64,000 nucleotides of DNA from Ypsolopha sequella. Taxonomy: Eukaryota; Arthropoda; Insecta; Lepidoptera; Ypsolophidae. The notes below the pieces were generated by a model, which saw nothing but the letters and a program-made list of their open reading frames with translations, was not told the DNA's origin and ran no database searches. Below, piece by piece: positions 36,972 to 48,500 of this stretch. The translations under genes and the position numbers were made by a program. The stretch's first letter is position 1. Each line of letters begins with the position of its first letter. Location: the NCBI GenBank assembly GCA_934047225.1, contig OW203986.1, forward strand, positions 22,261,221-22,325,220, given 5' to 3'.

Positions 36972-37300
36972 TACCACAGAGTACATTATTATCAGTACAC
37001 TTTTGAATTTCGGCGTCATCAGTACGTATAATAATTCTGTGATCAGTACTTTACAACGGACGACAAAATATACTTACAGGTAAAATAAATTACACATTTT
37101 ACATCTTTTCTGGATTCCCTAGTTTGATAGGGAAAGAAATCCAGGACAAATTTCATCACAATGGTGCAAGCAGGGCGCCTGACCCATGCAAGGCTTTCTG
37201 CAACTCGCAATAGCCTAAGCGTCGTCTCGCAATGAACGACAATGTACAAAAACCATTTTAAAACGGTACTTGTACGCACCATCTTGTTGAAACTCATGGA

Positions 37301-37500
37301 TGTATCGATTCATGCGATAAAACGTATCGATCCATCCTACTCGACGTATCAATCCATACGACCGACCATATCAAACCATGCAACGGGTCGCATCAATCCA
37401 TACGACTGGTCGTATCAATCCATGCGACTGATTGTATCAACCCAGACAACCAGTCGTATCAATTCATGCGACGGGACGTATCAATCCATACACACAACCG
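37301..37500 (+). repeat. Minisatellite in the DIRS leader (~24-bp unit)
   Basis: About eight imperfect units of the type CGTATCAATCCATACGAC(T)GG. They precede a pyrimidine-rich TTTGTTTCTTTTGCAG directly before the gag start at 37590. This looks like a splice acceptor, though no donor is assigned. Confidence 0.75.
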
Positions 37501-37589
37501 AACGCATCACGGGTCGATCGGGGCATATTGTCGTGTCGACAATCAACACTCAGGGCACCTGCTAAGTGCTTTTGTTTCTTTTGCAGAAC

Positions 37590-39180
37590 ATGGCGGCATC
37601 TACTATACTCGACCTCTGTTCAAGAGCCGTCCCACCAGAGGACAGGGAGTTTTTCAACAAAGTTGTGGAAATTCTCGAGGATAACTATCCAGACAACTGG
37701 AAAACATGGGAAGTCAACGACGTTCTCATTCACCGACCTTTTCGGGGAGCACATATCTGCAAAAACAGAGGCAAAGCTGCGATTCGCGATCCCAACGGCA
37801 GATCTAGCAACGGCTTACTCACCCAGAGACCCGACTCTTTCCGAGAAAAAATACCGAATCATAAAAAGGAAACTGTTAGAGTGGCCGCTAGGTCGAGCAC
37901 TCTTGTATGCTCCTCATAACATCATGGAGAAGCTCCACCAAAGTTCTTATGAAGAATTTATGCACACGGTAAAGGTTTTAAAACCAAAGTTTACCTCTAG
38001 AAACATAGCCGATAGCAACAGCTCCCCCATGAAGCGAGCTTCTGTATCCTCAGGAGGAACTTCTGCCAAAACACCAAGAAAAGAGCCTAGCATCACCAGT
38101 GACACCCAGATCGCTTTCTTCGAAAAGATGATGGCAGTACTTCAAGACCAAACAAAGGCATTTAAAACTATTGCATCCCAAGTCTCTGCTTTGTCAGCGA
38201 AAACAGAGGGCAACACACAAAATCTGGATGAGTCTTTTGAGTCTGTAGTAACCTCCACACAATCCGATGACGAGTTTGAAGCTCCATCCATAGTCGCAGT
38301 ACCGGATCCAATCTCGCAAACGACAGAAGAAGAAAATCTAACAGCGCAGATTGCAGATGCACAAAGGAAACTGGCAGAACTAAGATCTCCAAAGACTACT
38401 GACTTTACAACTGGTTGTGACTTTTCACCATTTCCAATGGAAACAGAACCTAAACTGACAAAAGCAGATCCTCAAGTGGCTGATCAAGGCAGGAAATGTC
38501 AACGCTTAGGTGAAGACGGTTGGAGGAACGTCCGTTATGCTGACGTTCAAAAAATGTTTCATGCAACCCCAGTCTTTAGCGCACTGAAAGTCGACAGTAT
38601 TCTGGCCACATTTACGCCAACATGGCGGTCAGTATCAATGCTAGAGAAAACTGATATGGCTCTTGGAGCCATAGTGCACGGACTACTGTTACAGCGCAAA
38701 ATGTTTCAGGAGGATTGTAAGAAAATGGAACCAAAATTACAACAAGGGGTTCAGACCACCCTACTCAATCCTGACTGCACTTTCAGGAAAATGTCGGATG
38801 CACTCCTTCAGTACACCTGTGGAAGGAGGGCTGAAATTATTCAATCAAGGAGAGAGATTTACAAAGCCTCAAACAAAGTTCTAAATGATATCCTACAGGA
38901 CATTCCTCAATCGGACACACATCTATTTTCTGAAGAAAAATTTACGGAAGTGATTAAAGAGCTAGGAGGGATTCATAAGTTCTTTCCAAGAAAACCCTAA
39001 TTTAAGACGGGCAAGAAAACACTGCCTCCACCAAAAGGATCGAGCAGATTCAATCAGCAGTCTGAAGGTCAGGGCAAATCTGGGAAATACCAAAACAAGA
39101 AACAGCCTTCCCGAAATTTTCGTCCCTCAGGAAAGAATGAAAAAGCCAAATCGTCACAAAATCCTTGGAAAAAATCCTAA
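37590..39180 (+). pseudogene. DIRS gag-like ORF1 (frameshifted, one in-frame stop)
   Basis: Starts at ATG 37590 (MAASTILDL). A frameshift near 37733 moves it into the frame that runs open to a stop at 38998-39000. The same frame then continues with a basic, Lys/Gln-rich tail to a second stop at 39180. The first stop is probably a nonsense mutation and the true end 39180. About 530 residues, with a Ser/Thr-rich middle, KTPRKEP, a coiled-coil-like AQIADAQRKLAELR, and no zinc knuckle, as usual for DIRS ORF1. The C-terminal part overlaps the start of the pol frame by ~45 bases. Assignment as gag rests on position. A longer reading from 37432 would run through leader repeats and is not believable as the start. 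Confidence 0.8.
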
Positions 39181-41023
39181 GGTAGATTTTTGTGCTGGCC
39201 AACTTAAATTTAAAATAAGTTTGTGGGAATCATTGGGGGCCCCGGACACTATCCTCAGTGTCCTAAAAGGTTACCGGATACCTTTTATTCGGAAACCACC
39301 ACTCACTACTCTCTCGTACAAAAACGGGAGAAACTTTGAACCAAAAATTTCAGAAAACATGACTCTACAGGTTGAAAATGTCCTCAAACTTGGGGCAATC
39401 TCCGAAAATAACTTTGAGAACGGGTACCTGTCCCCAGTATTTTTACGGTAAAAATCCAATGGTTCCCACAGGTTGATTGTTAACTTGAAACAGCTAAACT
39501 TATTTGTTTACCCCCCTAAGTTTAGACTTATAAGTTTTAGGAAGGTTGCTCAAACCATAAGAAAAGGAGATTACCTGGTAAAAATTGACATCTCCAATGC
39601 CTATTATCACATCCCAATATTAGAATCTCATAGAAGATTCCTCTCACTATCCTACAAGGGAAAAATTTATAATATGACGTGTTTACCATTCGGTCTGTCA
39701 AGTGCCCCATCAATTTTTAGCAAAATTTCTAATTCGGTTGCGTCATTACTACGCCGTAAAGGAATTAGGGTAATTGTATATCATTTTTTATTAATGAATG
39801 AGGACGCCTCTAGGCTATCTGAACAAACTCAATGGACAGTCAATTTCATGAAAAACTTAGGGTGGCACATAAACGTCAGTAAGTCAGACTTACAGCCCAG
39901 AGTCTGGATAGAATACTTGGGCCTTATATAGAATACTAAGGAAAATAAAATTGTTTTACCACCTGCAAAAATAAAAAACATTAGTAATACAATAATTCAG
40001 ACTCTCCATAAAAACAGGTGGAGTTGGAAGGATGCTAAACATCCTCTTGGCAAATTAAATTTCGCAGCTAACGCGGTCCCTTTGGGCCTACTCCATTGCA
40101 GACTCATCCAAATCGCAGCAAAGTCACTCCCGGACATGGAAAGACACAAGGTATTTCAACTACCAGATCAAGTAAAAGAAGAGCTATATTGGTGGCTTCA
40201 AAATCTACACAAGTCATCAATCCTTCAAGTACCTCCACCTTCTGCTTTCGTAACTACCGACGCGTCCGACATCGGATGGGGCGCGATAGTGAACAGCGAA
40301 AAGTTGTCAGGTTGCTGGAGCATCTATCAAAATCATTGGCACTCCAATCAAAAGGAGCTGTGGACCTTATTTGAGGTGTTACGCAGAGAATGGCAACAGC
40401 TTCGGGGAAAAACTGTCGTCTTCCAAACAGACAACCGCACGACGACAGCCTACATAAGGAAACAAGGAGGCACAAAGTCACGAAATCTCCTCAAAATTGC
40501 TTCGAAAATCCTAAGCTTAGCACAGGTCCACAACATCAATATAATGCCAAGGTATCTACCAGGCAGATACAACGGCTTAGCCGACAGACTTTCCAGATTA
40601 CAATCGTTCCAGGAGTGGCATCTCGACTTGCAAACGAGAACAGCCATCTTCCTGAGAATGGGAACTCCAGAGATAGACCTTTTTGCGACGAAAGCCTCCG
40701 CAGTTGTTCCCAGATATGTCAGCGAGGATCAAAAAGACCCCATGAGCGAGTACACAGATGCGTTCAGCAGACCTTGGAACTACAACCTAGGATGGATTTT
40801 TCCCTCACCAGCCCTCATTCCACGGATTCTTCAACACCTGCAGATCTCTCACGGCCACTATCTACTGATAGCACCAAAATGGGAGAAAGCTTTTTGGAGA
40901 CCAGAAGTAAAGAAACGGGCAACGCGACCACCCTACAGAATCAAGAACCTCAAAGCCCATCTTCAGGACCTTCGGACCAACCAACCACCTCGAGACATTC
41001 AGAATCTATCTTTGGAGGCTTGA
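39137..41023 (+). pseudogene. DIRS RT / RNase H / methyltransferase-like frame
   Basis: One reading frame holds, in order, an RT (LIVNLKQLN; DYLVKIDISNAYYHIP; CLPFGLSSAPSIFSK), an RNase H (VTTDASDIGWGAI; KELWTLFEVL; QTDNRTT; ADRLSR) and a C-terminal block with PEIDLFATKAS...DAFSRPW, which resembles the adenine-methyltransferase-like region of DIRS pol. In-frame stops interrupt it at 39449-39451 and 39929-39931. At the place of the conserved YxDD box the frame reads VIVYHFLLMN; the two catalytic aspartates are gone, most simply by a 6-bp in-frame deletion near 39783. The copy cannot encode active RT. The methyltransferase call is an inference from position and motif style. Confidence 0.88.
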
Positions 41024-42005
41024 AAAATACGGGCTGGTCCAATGAAATATCAGAATGGAACCACAGAGAACGGGAGCTACTACAATCCGCTTGGAGACAA
41101 TCAACCTTGAAAACGTACAAACCAGCTTGGAATAGCTGGTTAAAATGGTCCAAGAATAACAACATTTCCCCTTCACTGCCAAAGCCAAGCGATTTGGCTA
41201 GGTACTTAATCTTCCTTTACGATGTAAAGAAACTGTCTCCAAGAACAACCCTCGTTCATAAATCAACAGTTGCAACGTTCACGAAACCTTCACTGAAGGA
41301 ATCTCTAAGTGAACATCCTCTGGTAAGGAAAACCATTAAGGCAATTTTATTGAAAGATCCACCGGCCCATAGTGTTTCTACATGGAAGATCTCAGATCTT
41401 CTGAGTTGGATATCTCGTAAAAATATTGACGATTCAAATCTGTTCCAAGTCTCCCAACATGTGGCGACCTTGCTGCTTCTTGCATCGGGGCGCCGAATCC
41501 ACGACTTAACGTTACTGCATATAGGCCCAAATAGCTGCCGTATTACAAATAATGAAATAATATTCTGGCTATCGTTTGGCTCAAAACAGACAACACCAAA
41601 TGCCGCCAGTCAGGATGGTGTTTGTCAAAAAATAGTAATACTAAATTTGATCTTTGCCATTGGATCCAAGTCCTTATCAAGGTCTCACAACAGAGAAGGA
41701 AGACGGACCAAAATTTAACCAGTTTGTTTATTACGACGAGAGGCAGGGTTAAGACCGCTTCGAAATCTGTAATAGCAGGTTGGTTAAGGCTAACATTTAA
41801 GGAAGCTAATATTAGGGCCTCTCCAGGTAGTTTTAGGTCCGCAGTGGCCTCAGATAACTGGGCCAGAAGAAACCTGGATTTAGACGAAGTACTTCACAAA
41901 GGAAATTGGCGAAGTGCTTCAATCTTCCTAAAACATTACTTCAAACAAATAGAATCTACAAATATTGATTATTTTTCTATGTCTGATTTCTTTAACACAA
42001 CATAA
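40390..42005 (+). pseudogene. DIRS tyrosine recombinase frame (frameshifted)
   Basis: The frame overlaps the RNase H frame out of phase, as usual in DIRS. The recognisable recombinase starts around 41030 (LLQSAWRQSTLKTYKPAW, a phage-integrase-like core-binding domain). The catalytic domain has LLLASGRRIHDLTLLHI (first Arg region), then after a frameshift near 41577 RGRVK...VIAGWLRLTFKEANI, SFRSAVASDNW and IFLKHYF with the presumed nucleophilic Tyr. It ends with a TAA at 42003-42005. Recombinase would join the circular cDNA to the target at ATTT. The true start is unknown; sequence between 40390 and ~41000 in this frame is probably shadow. Confidence 0.85.
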
Positions 42006-42174
42006 TATCAATAAGTTATGTTATAAAAATAGAGTAAATTATGTTCCTATTAACATAATATTGATTATTATAGCATTTAGTTAGTAATTATATCTTTCCC
42101 CCAAGTCAGGACATTCCAAGTTCCTGATTACAATTATCACAGTACGCAGTGTCAGCGCCGGCAGATATTAGGCA

Positions 42175-42280
42175 TCTCAAAGTGGGTCAAGCCTGAAGGC
42201 TCGAACACCTAAATAGAACCGTTTTTCCCCCGAAGGGTAAAAAACGGATATTTAGGTTTCAGCCGAAAGGCTTGACCCAC
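42175..42280 (+). repeat. DIRS internal complementary region with circle-junction AAAT
   Basis: 42175-42210 is the exact complement of the element's first 36 bases. 42215-42280 is the exact complement of its last 66 bases. The four bases between them, AAAT, complement the ATTT found on both sides of the inserted element. The ICR therefore spells the head-to-tail circle junction, as expected if it templates end completion. Confidence 0.95.
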
Positions 42281-42328
42281 CATAATCACTTGCCGGCTAT
42301 TCGCCTCGCCTCAATTCTAGAATCGCTA

Positions 42329-42542
42329 CTGAAGAAGCTCACTTCTCGCTCGCCCTGCCGCACTGACAGTTCACTGACCATAGACAACAAAACACACAGT
42401 AAACAGTCCGACATTCGTAGTGAAACTCCACTATTTCCACTAGATGGCGCTGATGTTCAAGAGGGTTTATCTCAAAGTGGGTCAAGCCTTTCGGCTGAAA
42501 CCTAAATATCCGTTTTTTACCCTTCGGGGGAAAAACGGTTCT
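42329..42542 (+). repeat. DIRS right inverted terminal repeat and right-specific end
   Basis: 42329-42489 is the complement of the left repeat core. The last 53 bases (42490-42542, including CGTTTTTTACCCTTCGGGGG) are specific to this end and copied in the ICR at 42215-42280. Confidence 0.92.
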
Positions 42543-44172
42543 ATTTTGTCACTGACTGACTGACACATCATCAAAAATCTAAAGGTGTTCTAGCAGGCCT
42601 ACAAACTTGAAATTTTGCATGCGGTTAGTGTTAAGTGTACATTGCAACAAAAAAATATAAAAATGTTATTTGCGGTTGGTAATTTAATATTTCCATACAA
42701 AGTCTATACAAAATGTATGTTTCCAGCTGCATCTATAAATTTGTATTACTCTAGATGACGTTGGTGGTATGCTGCTTTGCATTAAAGACGCCTAAAACGA
42801 AAAATTCTACGTTAAAGTTAAAGGGCGAAAACTAAAAAATAAAACCGGTAAAGTGCTAATCTGACTCGTGCATAAAGAGTTCCGTACCCCTACACAATAC
42901 GGGTATGGAACCCTAAAAGTAAATTGCAACAACATGGATATGCCATAGCACCATCAAGGCGACAAAAAACAAAGCGATAAAACGGTAGCGCCTGACAAAC
43001 AATTCGGTACCTTTTTAGTACGGAACCCAAATTTTCATTATTTTACTTTAAAGTATTTACTACAGACTGCCCAAAGTTTACACTTTTACTTGTATGTTGT
43101 ATTACCGTTCTAAAGATAGAGCCTTTGTTATAATAATCTGTTCCTTGGGTAAGGCACCCTAAAAAGGGTGGTTTATAATGTTCCACACATTCACAATATT
43201 AGTCTATTTAAGAAGAAAATATCAACATTTCGTAATTAAGTCACTAAAAAAACGGTAGTTTGCGAATCCGACTCGCGCATAAAGGGTTCCGTACCCCTAC
43301 ACAATACGGGTATGGAACCCTAAAAGTAAATTGCAACAACATGGATATGCCATAGCACCATCAAGGCGACAAAAAACAAAGCGATAAAACGGTAGCGCCT
43401 GACAAACAATTCGGTACCTTTTTAGGAAGGAACCCTAATTTTTATTATTTCTTATTTTACTTTAAAGTAGTCTGCCTAAATTTTCAACTTGTATGTATAA
43501 CCGTTCTAGCGATAGAGCCTTTGTTATAATAATTTGTGCTTTGGGTAAGGAACCCTAAAACACATTAGTCTATTTAAGAAGATAAATATCAACATTTCGT
43601 AATTAAATCGCTATTAAACCGGCTAAGTGCAATTCAGACTCGCTCACGAAGGATTCCGTACTACCATCACACAATATGGGTACGAAACCCCAAACCATTA
43701 TGGTAAATACCAACAATAAAGATGACATCACAACATCAAGGCGACAAAAAACAAGGCGCTAAAATGGTAGCGCCTGACAAACAAATCAGCACCTTTTGAA
43801 TACGGAACTCTAATATTTATATGCCCAAAATTGTTGTTTTATAAAGATAGAGCTGAAACAAATAGAATGAATTTACGAGTATCAAGTAAAGCTTTAAATA
43901 TATTAAAGGAAAAATAAAGCGGCTAATGTTGTTTTATTTGTATATGCATCCTCTATTATGTAGGTATATTGAAATGTCTATGTACTCGTGTGTCATTCAA
44001 AAAAGACCAGGTTTAGCTCATTATTCTGAGAGGTTTAGACATAGTAATGTACTCTGTGGTTTAAACTGACAAGCCTGCCTTTCACTTCATGGTCAAAAGA
44101 AATTTTAACTTGCCTGTTGCATCTATTTGTGGATAATAGTAATAATAACTTACAGTAAAAATTAATATTGCA

Positions 44173-44665
44173 ATGGAACATGAAATATTGTACATAAATG
44201 AAAATCCTTGTCCACACCTAGTCGTCCCTATACCTGGAGATGGTTCATGTTTGTTCCATTCTTTGTCATTCTCTATGTATGGGAACATTGAGTCGTCATA
44301 TGACATTAGGTTGCGGTAGTCGAGTATGTGGTAGCGCATTGGGATGAAATGCAACTTTATACGTGTGACGAGCGTGGAGACACATGTACTCGGCAGCAAT
44401 GATGAAAACTACCACCTACGGTTCCGTATCTGAACTTATGGCAGCCACCGCTTTGTATCCATTTACGTTCGAGGTTTACGAAAATGGCCGTTTGAGAGGA
44501 TCATTCGGTGGCGATCCTGGGATGCCAGTGAAACGTTTACGATTCTCTGTTAGTTTCTTAGGTGGTCATTATGAAATGCTCCTTCCCGATACTACTCGTA
44601 GTTTCTCAGGAGTATGTCCTAATGATCAGTTAAAGGGAGTGGGTTTTAATAAAATCCGCAGCTGA
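44173..44665 (+). pseudogene. Decayed OTU-type cysteine protease frame, copy 2
   Basis: From ATG 44173 the frame reads MEHEILYINENPCPHLVV then IPGDGSCLFHSLSFSMYGN, the OTU catalytic Asp/Cys box. After a one-base shift comes VVEYVVAHWDEM. Further shifts lead to TYGSVSELMAA, the domain's middle, and finally VSFLGGHYEMLLP with the catalytic His. The domain is collinear and nearly complete in content, but it is cut by stops and about three frameshifts, so no intact protein is made. OTU domains occur in Helitron/Helentron and some other transposon proteins. Here no second domain is visible. TGA at 44663-44665. Confidence 0.78.
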
Positions 44666-44726
44666 CGTGCAAGAAATATTACCCGAGAAGAAAAAAAGGA
44701 GGACTACCTACAAAAAGAAATGAGAT

Positions 44727-45348
44727 CCCATCAAAAACATAAAATGTACAAAAATGGCAAGTCTCGTAACGCAATCCTTCCACCGTAAGAAGTTGTGAGA
44801 TCTTATGTAAAGCCAAGTCTGCTATTTTAGTTTTTATGGAAGCACCTTTTCATTTAAGTTAGTATGGGAGCACCTATTTAACAAATTTATCATTAATTGT
44901 TTCCTATTTAGTTACCTACCAACATTAAGTGACTGTATTAATATTAGTCATCTTTATTTCCTAATAAAATATGGTGACTTTGCAATCGAAGAGCACAAAT
45001 AAAGCACTGATGCGTAGAAATATCTTCTCAAATCGCTACTAAATTGGTATTAGGTAGCTGATATGTTGTATATGTTGCTGTGCGATTGCGAAGTCACTAT
45101 ATTTTATTAGGAAATAAAGATGACTAATATTAATACAGTCACTTAATGTTGGTAGGTAACTAAATAGGAAACAATTAATGATAAATTTGTTAAATAGGTG
45201 CTCCCATACTAACTCAAATGAAAAGGTGCTTCCATAAAAACTAAAATAGCAGACTTGGCTTTAGGTACATAAGATCTCACAACTTCTTACGGTGGAAGGA
45301 TTGCGTTGCGAGACTTGCCATTTTTGTACATTTTATGTTTTTGATGGG
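44727..45348. repeat. Terminal ~622-bp foldback of the OTU element, copy 2
   Basis: Inverted arms of ~250 bp (CCCATCAAAAACATAAAATG at the left, its complement at the right), matching 7453-8070. It ends 186 bp before the EXOSC7 start codon. Confidence 0.88.
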
Positions 45349-45534
45349 ATATTTTTTAACCATAATAAGAGATGGCTAAAAGGACTAGTTTCCAGGCCAA
45401 TAACAAATTAAAAAAAAAAAAAAAAAAAAACAACATCCTATCTTAATCAAAACAAAAGGTGGTTCTTACTTAATACTGATTAATTAATTACAACTCAGTT
45501 CGTGTTCAGTAAATTGCAAAAAAATCTAGATATA
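45349..45534 (+). promoter_or_regulatory. EXOSC7 5' flank / putative promoter
   Basis: Only 186 bp separate the end of the OTU-type element from the EXOSC7 ATG. This includes a long A run at about 45412-45430 and no clear TATA box. Core promoter and 5' UTR must either be in this gap or overlap the transposon foldback. Confidence 0.4.
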
Positions 45535-48500
45535 ATGGCAGGTATTTTACTTAGCCAAACTGAAAAGACGTTTATATTACATGGAGTTAAAGTAAGTTAA
45601 TCTAACCTATAAGTTGCTTAAAACTGTTAAATAAACACAGTTTTCTTTTAAATGTGATGTCATGTCCTAATATCCGTGCGTCCAACTTTGTTTGTCAACA
45701 ACATTTACCAAGGTTTTTCTTTTTGCTCTTCCCAGGAAGACTATAGGTCAGATGGCAGAACAAACATCGATTACCGACCTATGGAACTGGAAACTGATGT
45801 TGTGAGCCATGCTAGTGGTTCGGCCAGATTACGGCTTGCTAATACAGATGTACTTGTTGGTGTTAAAACTGAGATAGATGTCCCAAAACCAGATAAACCT
45901 AGTGCTGGCAAAATCGAGTTCTTTGTAGACTGGTGAGTGTTTGAACATGTTCTTAATTAGGTACCTATATTATAGTATAAGGATCTATTTTCTTTTACTT
46001 GTTAGCTTATTATAAAAAGAAGACCAATATCATGTTATCTCTTGCTCTCTTATTCTTTATCTCTGCTGGGGAGCAAAGGCCTGAAGTGAAGTGCCGGCAT
46101 TCTTCACTATCTTGGGCCAGCTAAGAGATCTCCACCCTCTCTTCACTGTCTGTCTTTAGGCCTTGCGAAGTCTCCAAAGTTATTGACTTCGGCCTTCAGG
46201 ATGACATGTCAATGCTTCCTTTGGGACGTCTTCACTACGCCTGAAAACGTGTCCTACTGTCCATCTCCATTGATTATACACAATCCGATACAAACAGGAA
46301 GTAGACCGATAAAGGTTGTTTGATAGCTGTATCAACCAACCCACAAGCTCTTTACCCACAGAATACCTGCTTATGGTCAAAAGACCGATCGCAAGTAGAC
46401 CAAAAAATAGGAAAAAAAAAAAAACTCCATTTGCATTCCTTTATGGTCTCTCTTACAGGTTTTGATCGGTTCTACGCTAAAGTTCCTCATTGAAAACAAA
46501 ATTAAAGCAGTGGATCTCCAGGATATTGCATAAACATTTGTTTACGAAAACCTGTAACATTTTCTGTTCTTTTCCACATCTTTACATAAGCGTTGAATAA
46601 ACAGATCTTCATTTGGAGACTGAATTTAGAGGGGCAAGGGCTTGATGTAGCTTCTTTGGCAGGCTCGGTTTCCGCACCTATCCTCATATTTGGATCTTTG
46701 TGCGCCATAAGTGTGGGGCCGGCTAGGTTGGAATGTAGCAAAGAGTGTGCAAGGGATTCAGCCCACCTCACGCTAAAATCCTAAGAGGCAACCTAAATCA
46801 CCACAGGACTGGTGGAGCGTCCCCGGTTCACTGAGAATGTTATGCTGATGCCTACACAGTCTATTGTTGTCACATGGGTCGGTGTTTCTTCGACCTCCAT
46901 ACAAGCTCTGCACAGAGGAAGGTCTGTTGATTTTACTGTGCTCCGTAATTAGCCCTATCATTATGCGAACGTTGGGTCTATTGAGACGTTTTCATTAGTC
47001 CATTAGGCATTTTCTTTGTCCATGGTGGGTAAAACCGCTTTCGTCTGTCTGCAGGTTGTCATGCTTATGCATCGCTCGGCATGTTGAGAGCTGGTTCTCT
47101 CAACTCTTGATGTAGCTATAAAGTTCATAATAGTTTGTAGACAAGTACTAGCTTTTCACTTCACTTCAAAACTATTTTTTCTCATTTTCAGTTCAGCAAA
47201 TGCCACACCAGAATTTGAAGGCCGAGGGGGAGAGCAGCTAGCTAGCAATATATCAAACATGCTTCAGAGAGCATATCACTCCTCACAAGCATTTGACTTA
47301 AAACAGCTCTGTATTTTGGAAGGGAAACAATGCTGGAAGCTTTATGTTGACATTTTGGTAACTTATGTTTGTTTTTAATGACCTATACAGTTGTAGGTGA
47401 CAAATGAAAACTTGAAAATGAATATTTCAAATTCTGATCTGATCTAATCAGGACTCGCGCACAAAGGGTTCCATACCACTACACAATACAAGTGAGGAAC
47501 CCAAAAAACTTTATAGTAAATTACAACAATATTAGCAATTTTAATGAGACAAAAACAAGCTGTTAAAGTGATAGAGCCTAGCAAACAATTCGCGTCTCCC
47601 CCTGATTAGGGAACCATAATATCTTAACTACAATATCTTTGCTGTAATCTTTACATAATCACCTATTACCATGATTTTTTTCATATTTTTGGGCCTCTTT
47701 TTTGCGCGTGCGTAAAGTCGGCATTTTCCGCACTTCTGCTATAAAAGATTATACAAAACTCGTGCGAGAAACTTTTTCTCGACTCGTGTGGTTGCAGCAC
47801 TCGCCTTCGGCTCGTGCTGCAAACTCACACTCGTCAGAAAACGTTTCATCGCTCTCGTATCGTAATGTACAATTAAATTTTATTATTCTTATTATTAAAA
47901 TTTATTATCCTGCTGTAAAATTTGGAAAGTATGAGCTGCCACACAACACTGTAGTGAAACATCTTGGTTTCCATCTTGATCGCAAACAGACTTGGAAGGC
48001 TCACATACAGAAGAAGCGTGATGAATTGAATCACAAGTTTAGATCACTGCAATGGCTACTCGGAAGACAATCTAAATTATCAGTCAACAATAAAACTCTT
48101 ATATATAAAGCAGTATTAAAACCAGTCTGGACCTATGGAATTGAGCTGTGGGGTTCAGCAAAGAACTCTAATATTGAAATCTTGCAGCGGTTTCAACATA
48201 GTATACTGAGAACTATAGTGAATGCTCCATGGTTCACAAGAACAGACGAAGTTCATAAGTATCTAAAACTTCCTACTGTAAAAGAAGAAGCAAATATCAG
48301 GAACAAAACCTACAGAAATAGGATTGTCAATCATGAAAACAGACTTGCTCAGGGTCTAAGCGAACCACACCAAACAAGACGCCCGAAAAGGCAGCACACA
48401 TGGGACAACTTATAATATAGTATAAATCATGAAGGCTACCCGACACTGGGAGGGCATGCCTAACAAGCCTCTAATTACTTACCCTTAAAAAAACTGCTTA

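Larger units (their letters stand above)
36795..42542 (+). mobile_element. DIRS-type tyrosine-recombinase retrotransposon, ~5.75 kb
   Basis: Organisation in order: left inverted terminal repeat, 5' leader with a minisatellite, gag-like frame, RT-RNase H-methyltransferase-like frame, overlapping tyrosine-recombinase frame, internal complementary region, right inverted terminal repeat. The 161-bp repeat cores (36811-36971 and 42329-42489) are reverse complements with a single mismatch by eye. The insertion is bounded by ATTT on both sides (36791-36794, 42543-42546), where the empty site has one ATTT. No integrase, protease or LTRs. The set RT/RNase H plus YR plus ICR is diagnostic for DIRS. Near-identical repeats point to a recent insertion, but the frames carry stops, frameshifts and an RT active-site loss. 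Confidence 0.93.
36557..45348 (+). mobile_element. OTU-fossil transposable element, copy 2, split by a DIRS element
   Basis: The parts 36557-36794 and 42547-45348 match copy 1 (7453-10719) in opposite orientation, about 3.04 kb without the insertion. It begins with the hairpin CTGGGGGCACGGCAGTGCCC and ends in a ~620-bp foldback; both outer junctions have AT (36555-36556, 45349-45350). Copy 1 reads straight through the DIRS insertion point (CTTATTTTGTCACTG as read on copy 2's strand), giving an exact empty site. The OTU frame runs in + orientation at 44173-44665. Confidence 0.82.

Noticed and set aside
36789..37019. Frame reading KLTSRSPCRTDSSLTIDNK, repeated at 42272-42505
   Set aside because: It is the translation of the DIRS inverted terminal repeat on both ends, not a gene.
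37301..37500. CRISPR-like array
   Set aside because: Units are contiguous and imperfect with no unique spacers. The genome is eukaryotic and the repeat lies in a DIRS leader.
37432..37589. Upstream start for the DIRS gag frame
   Set aside because: This part runs through the leader minisatellite. The domain-like sequence begins at ATG 37590 in another frame, with a later frameshift.
38168..38392. - strand frame of 74 codons
   Set aside because: It is antisense shadow of the DIRS gag frame.
36557..45348. Segmental duplication linking 7453-10719 and 36557-45348
   Set aside because: Similarity stops exactly at the element ends with unrelated flanks, which fits two transposition events better.
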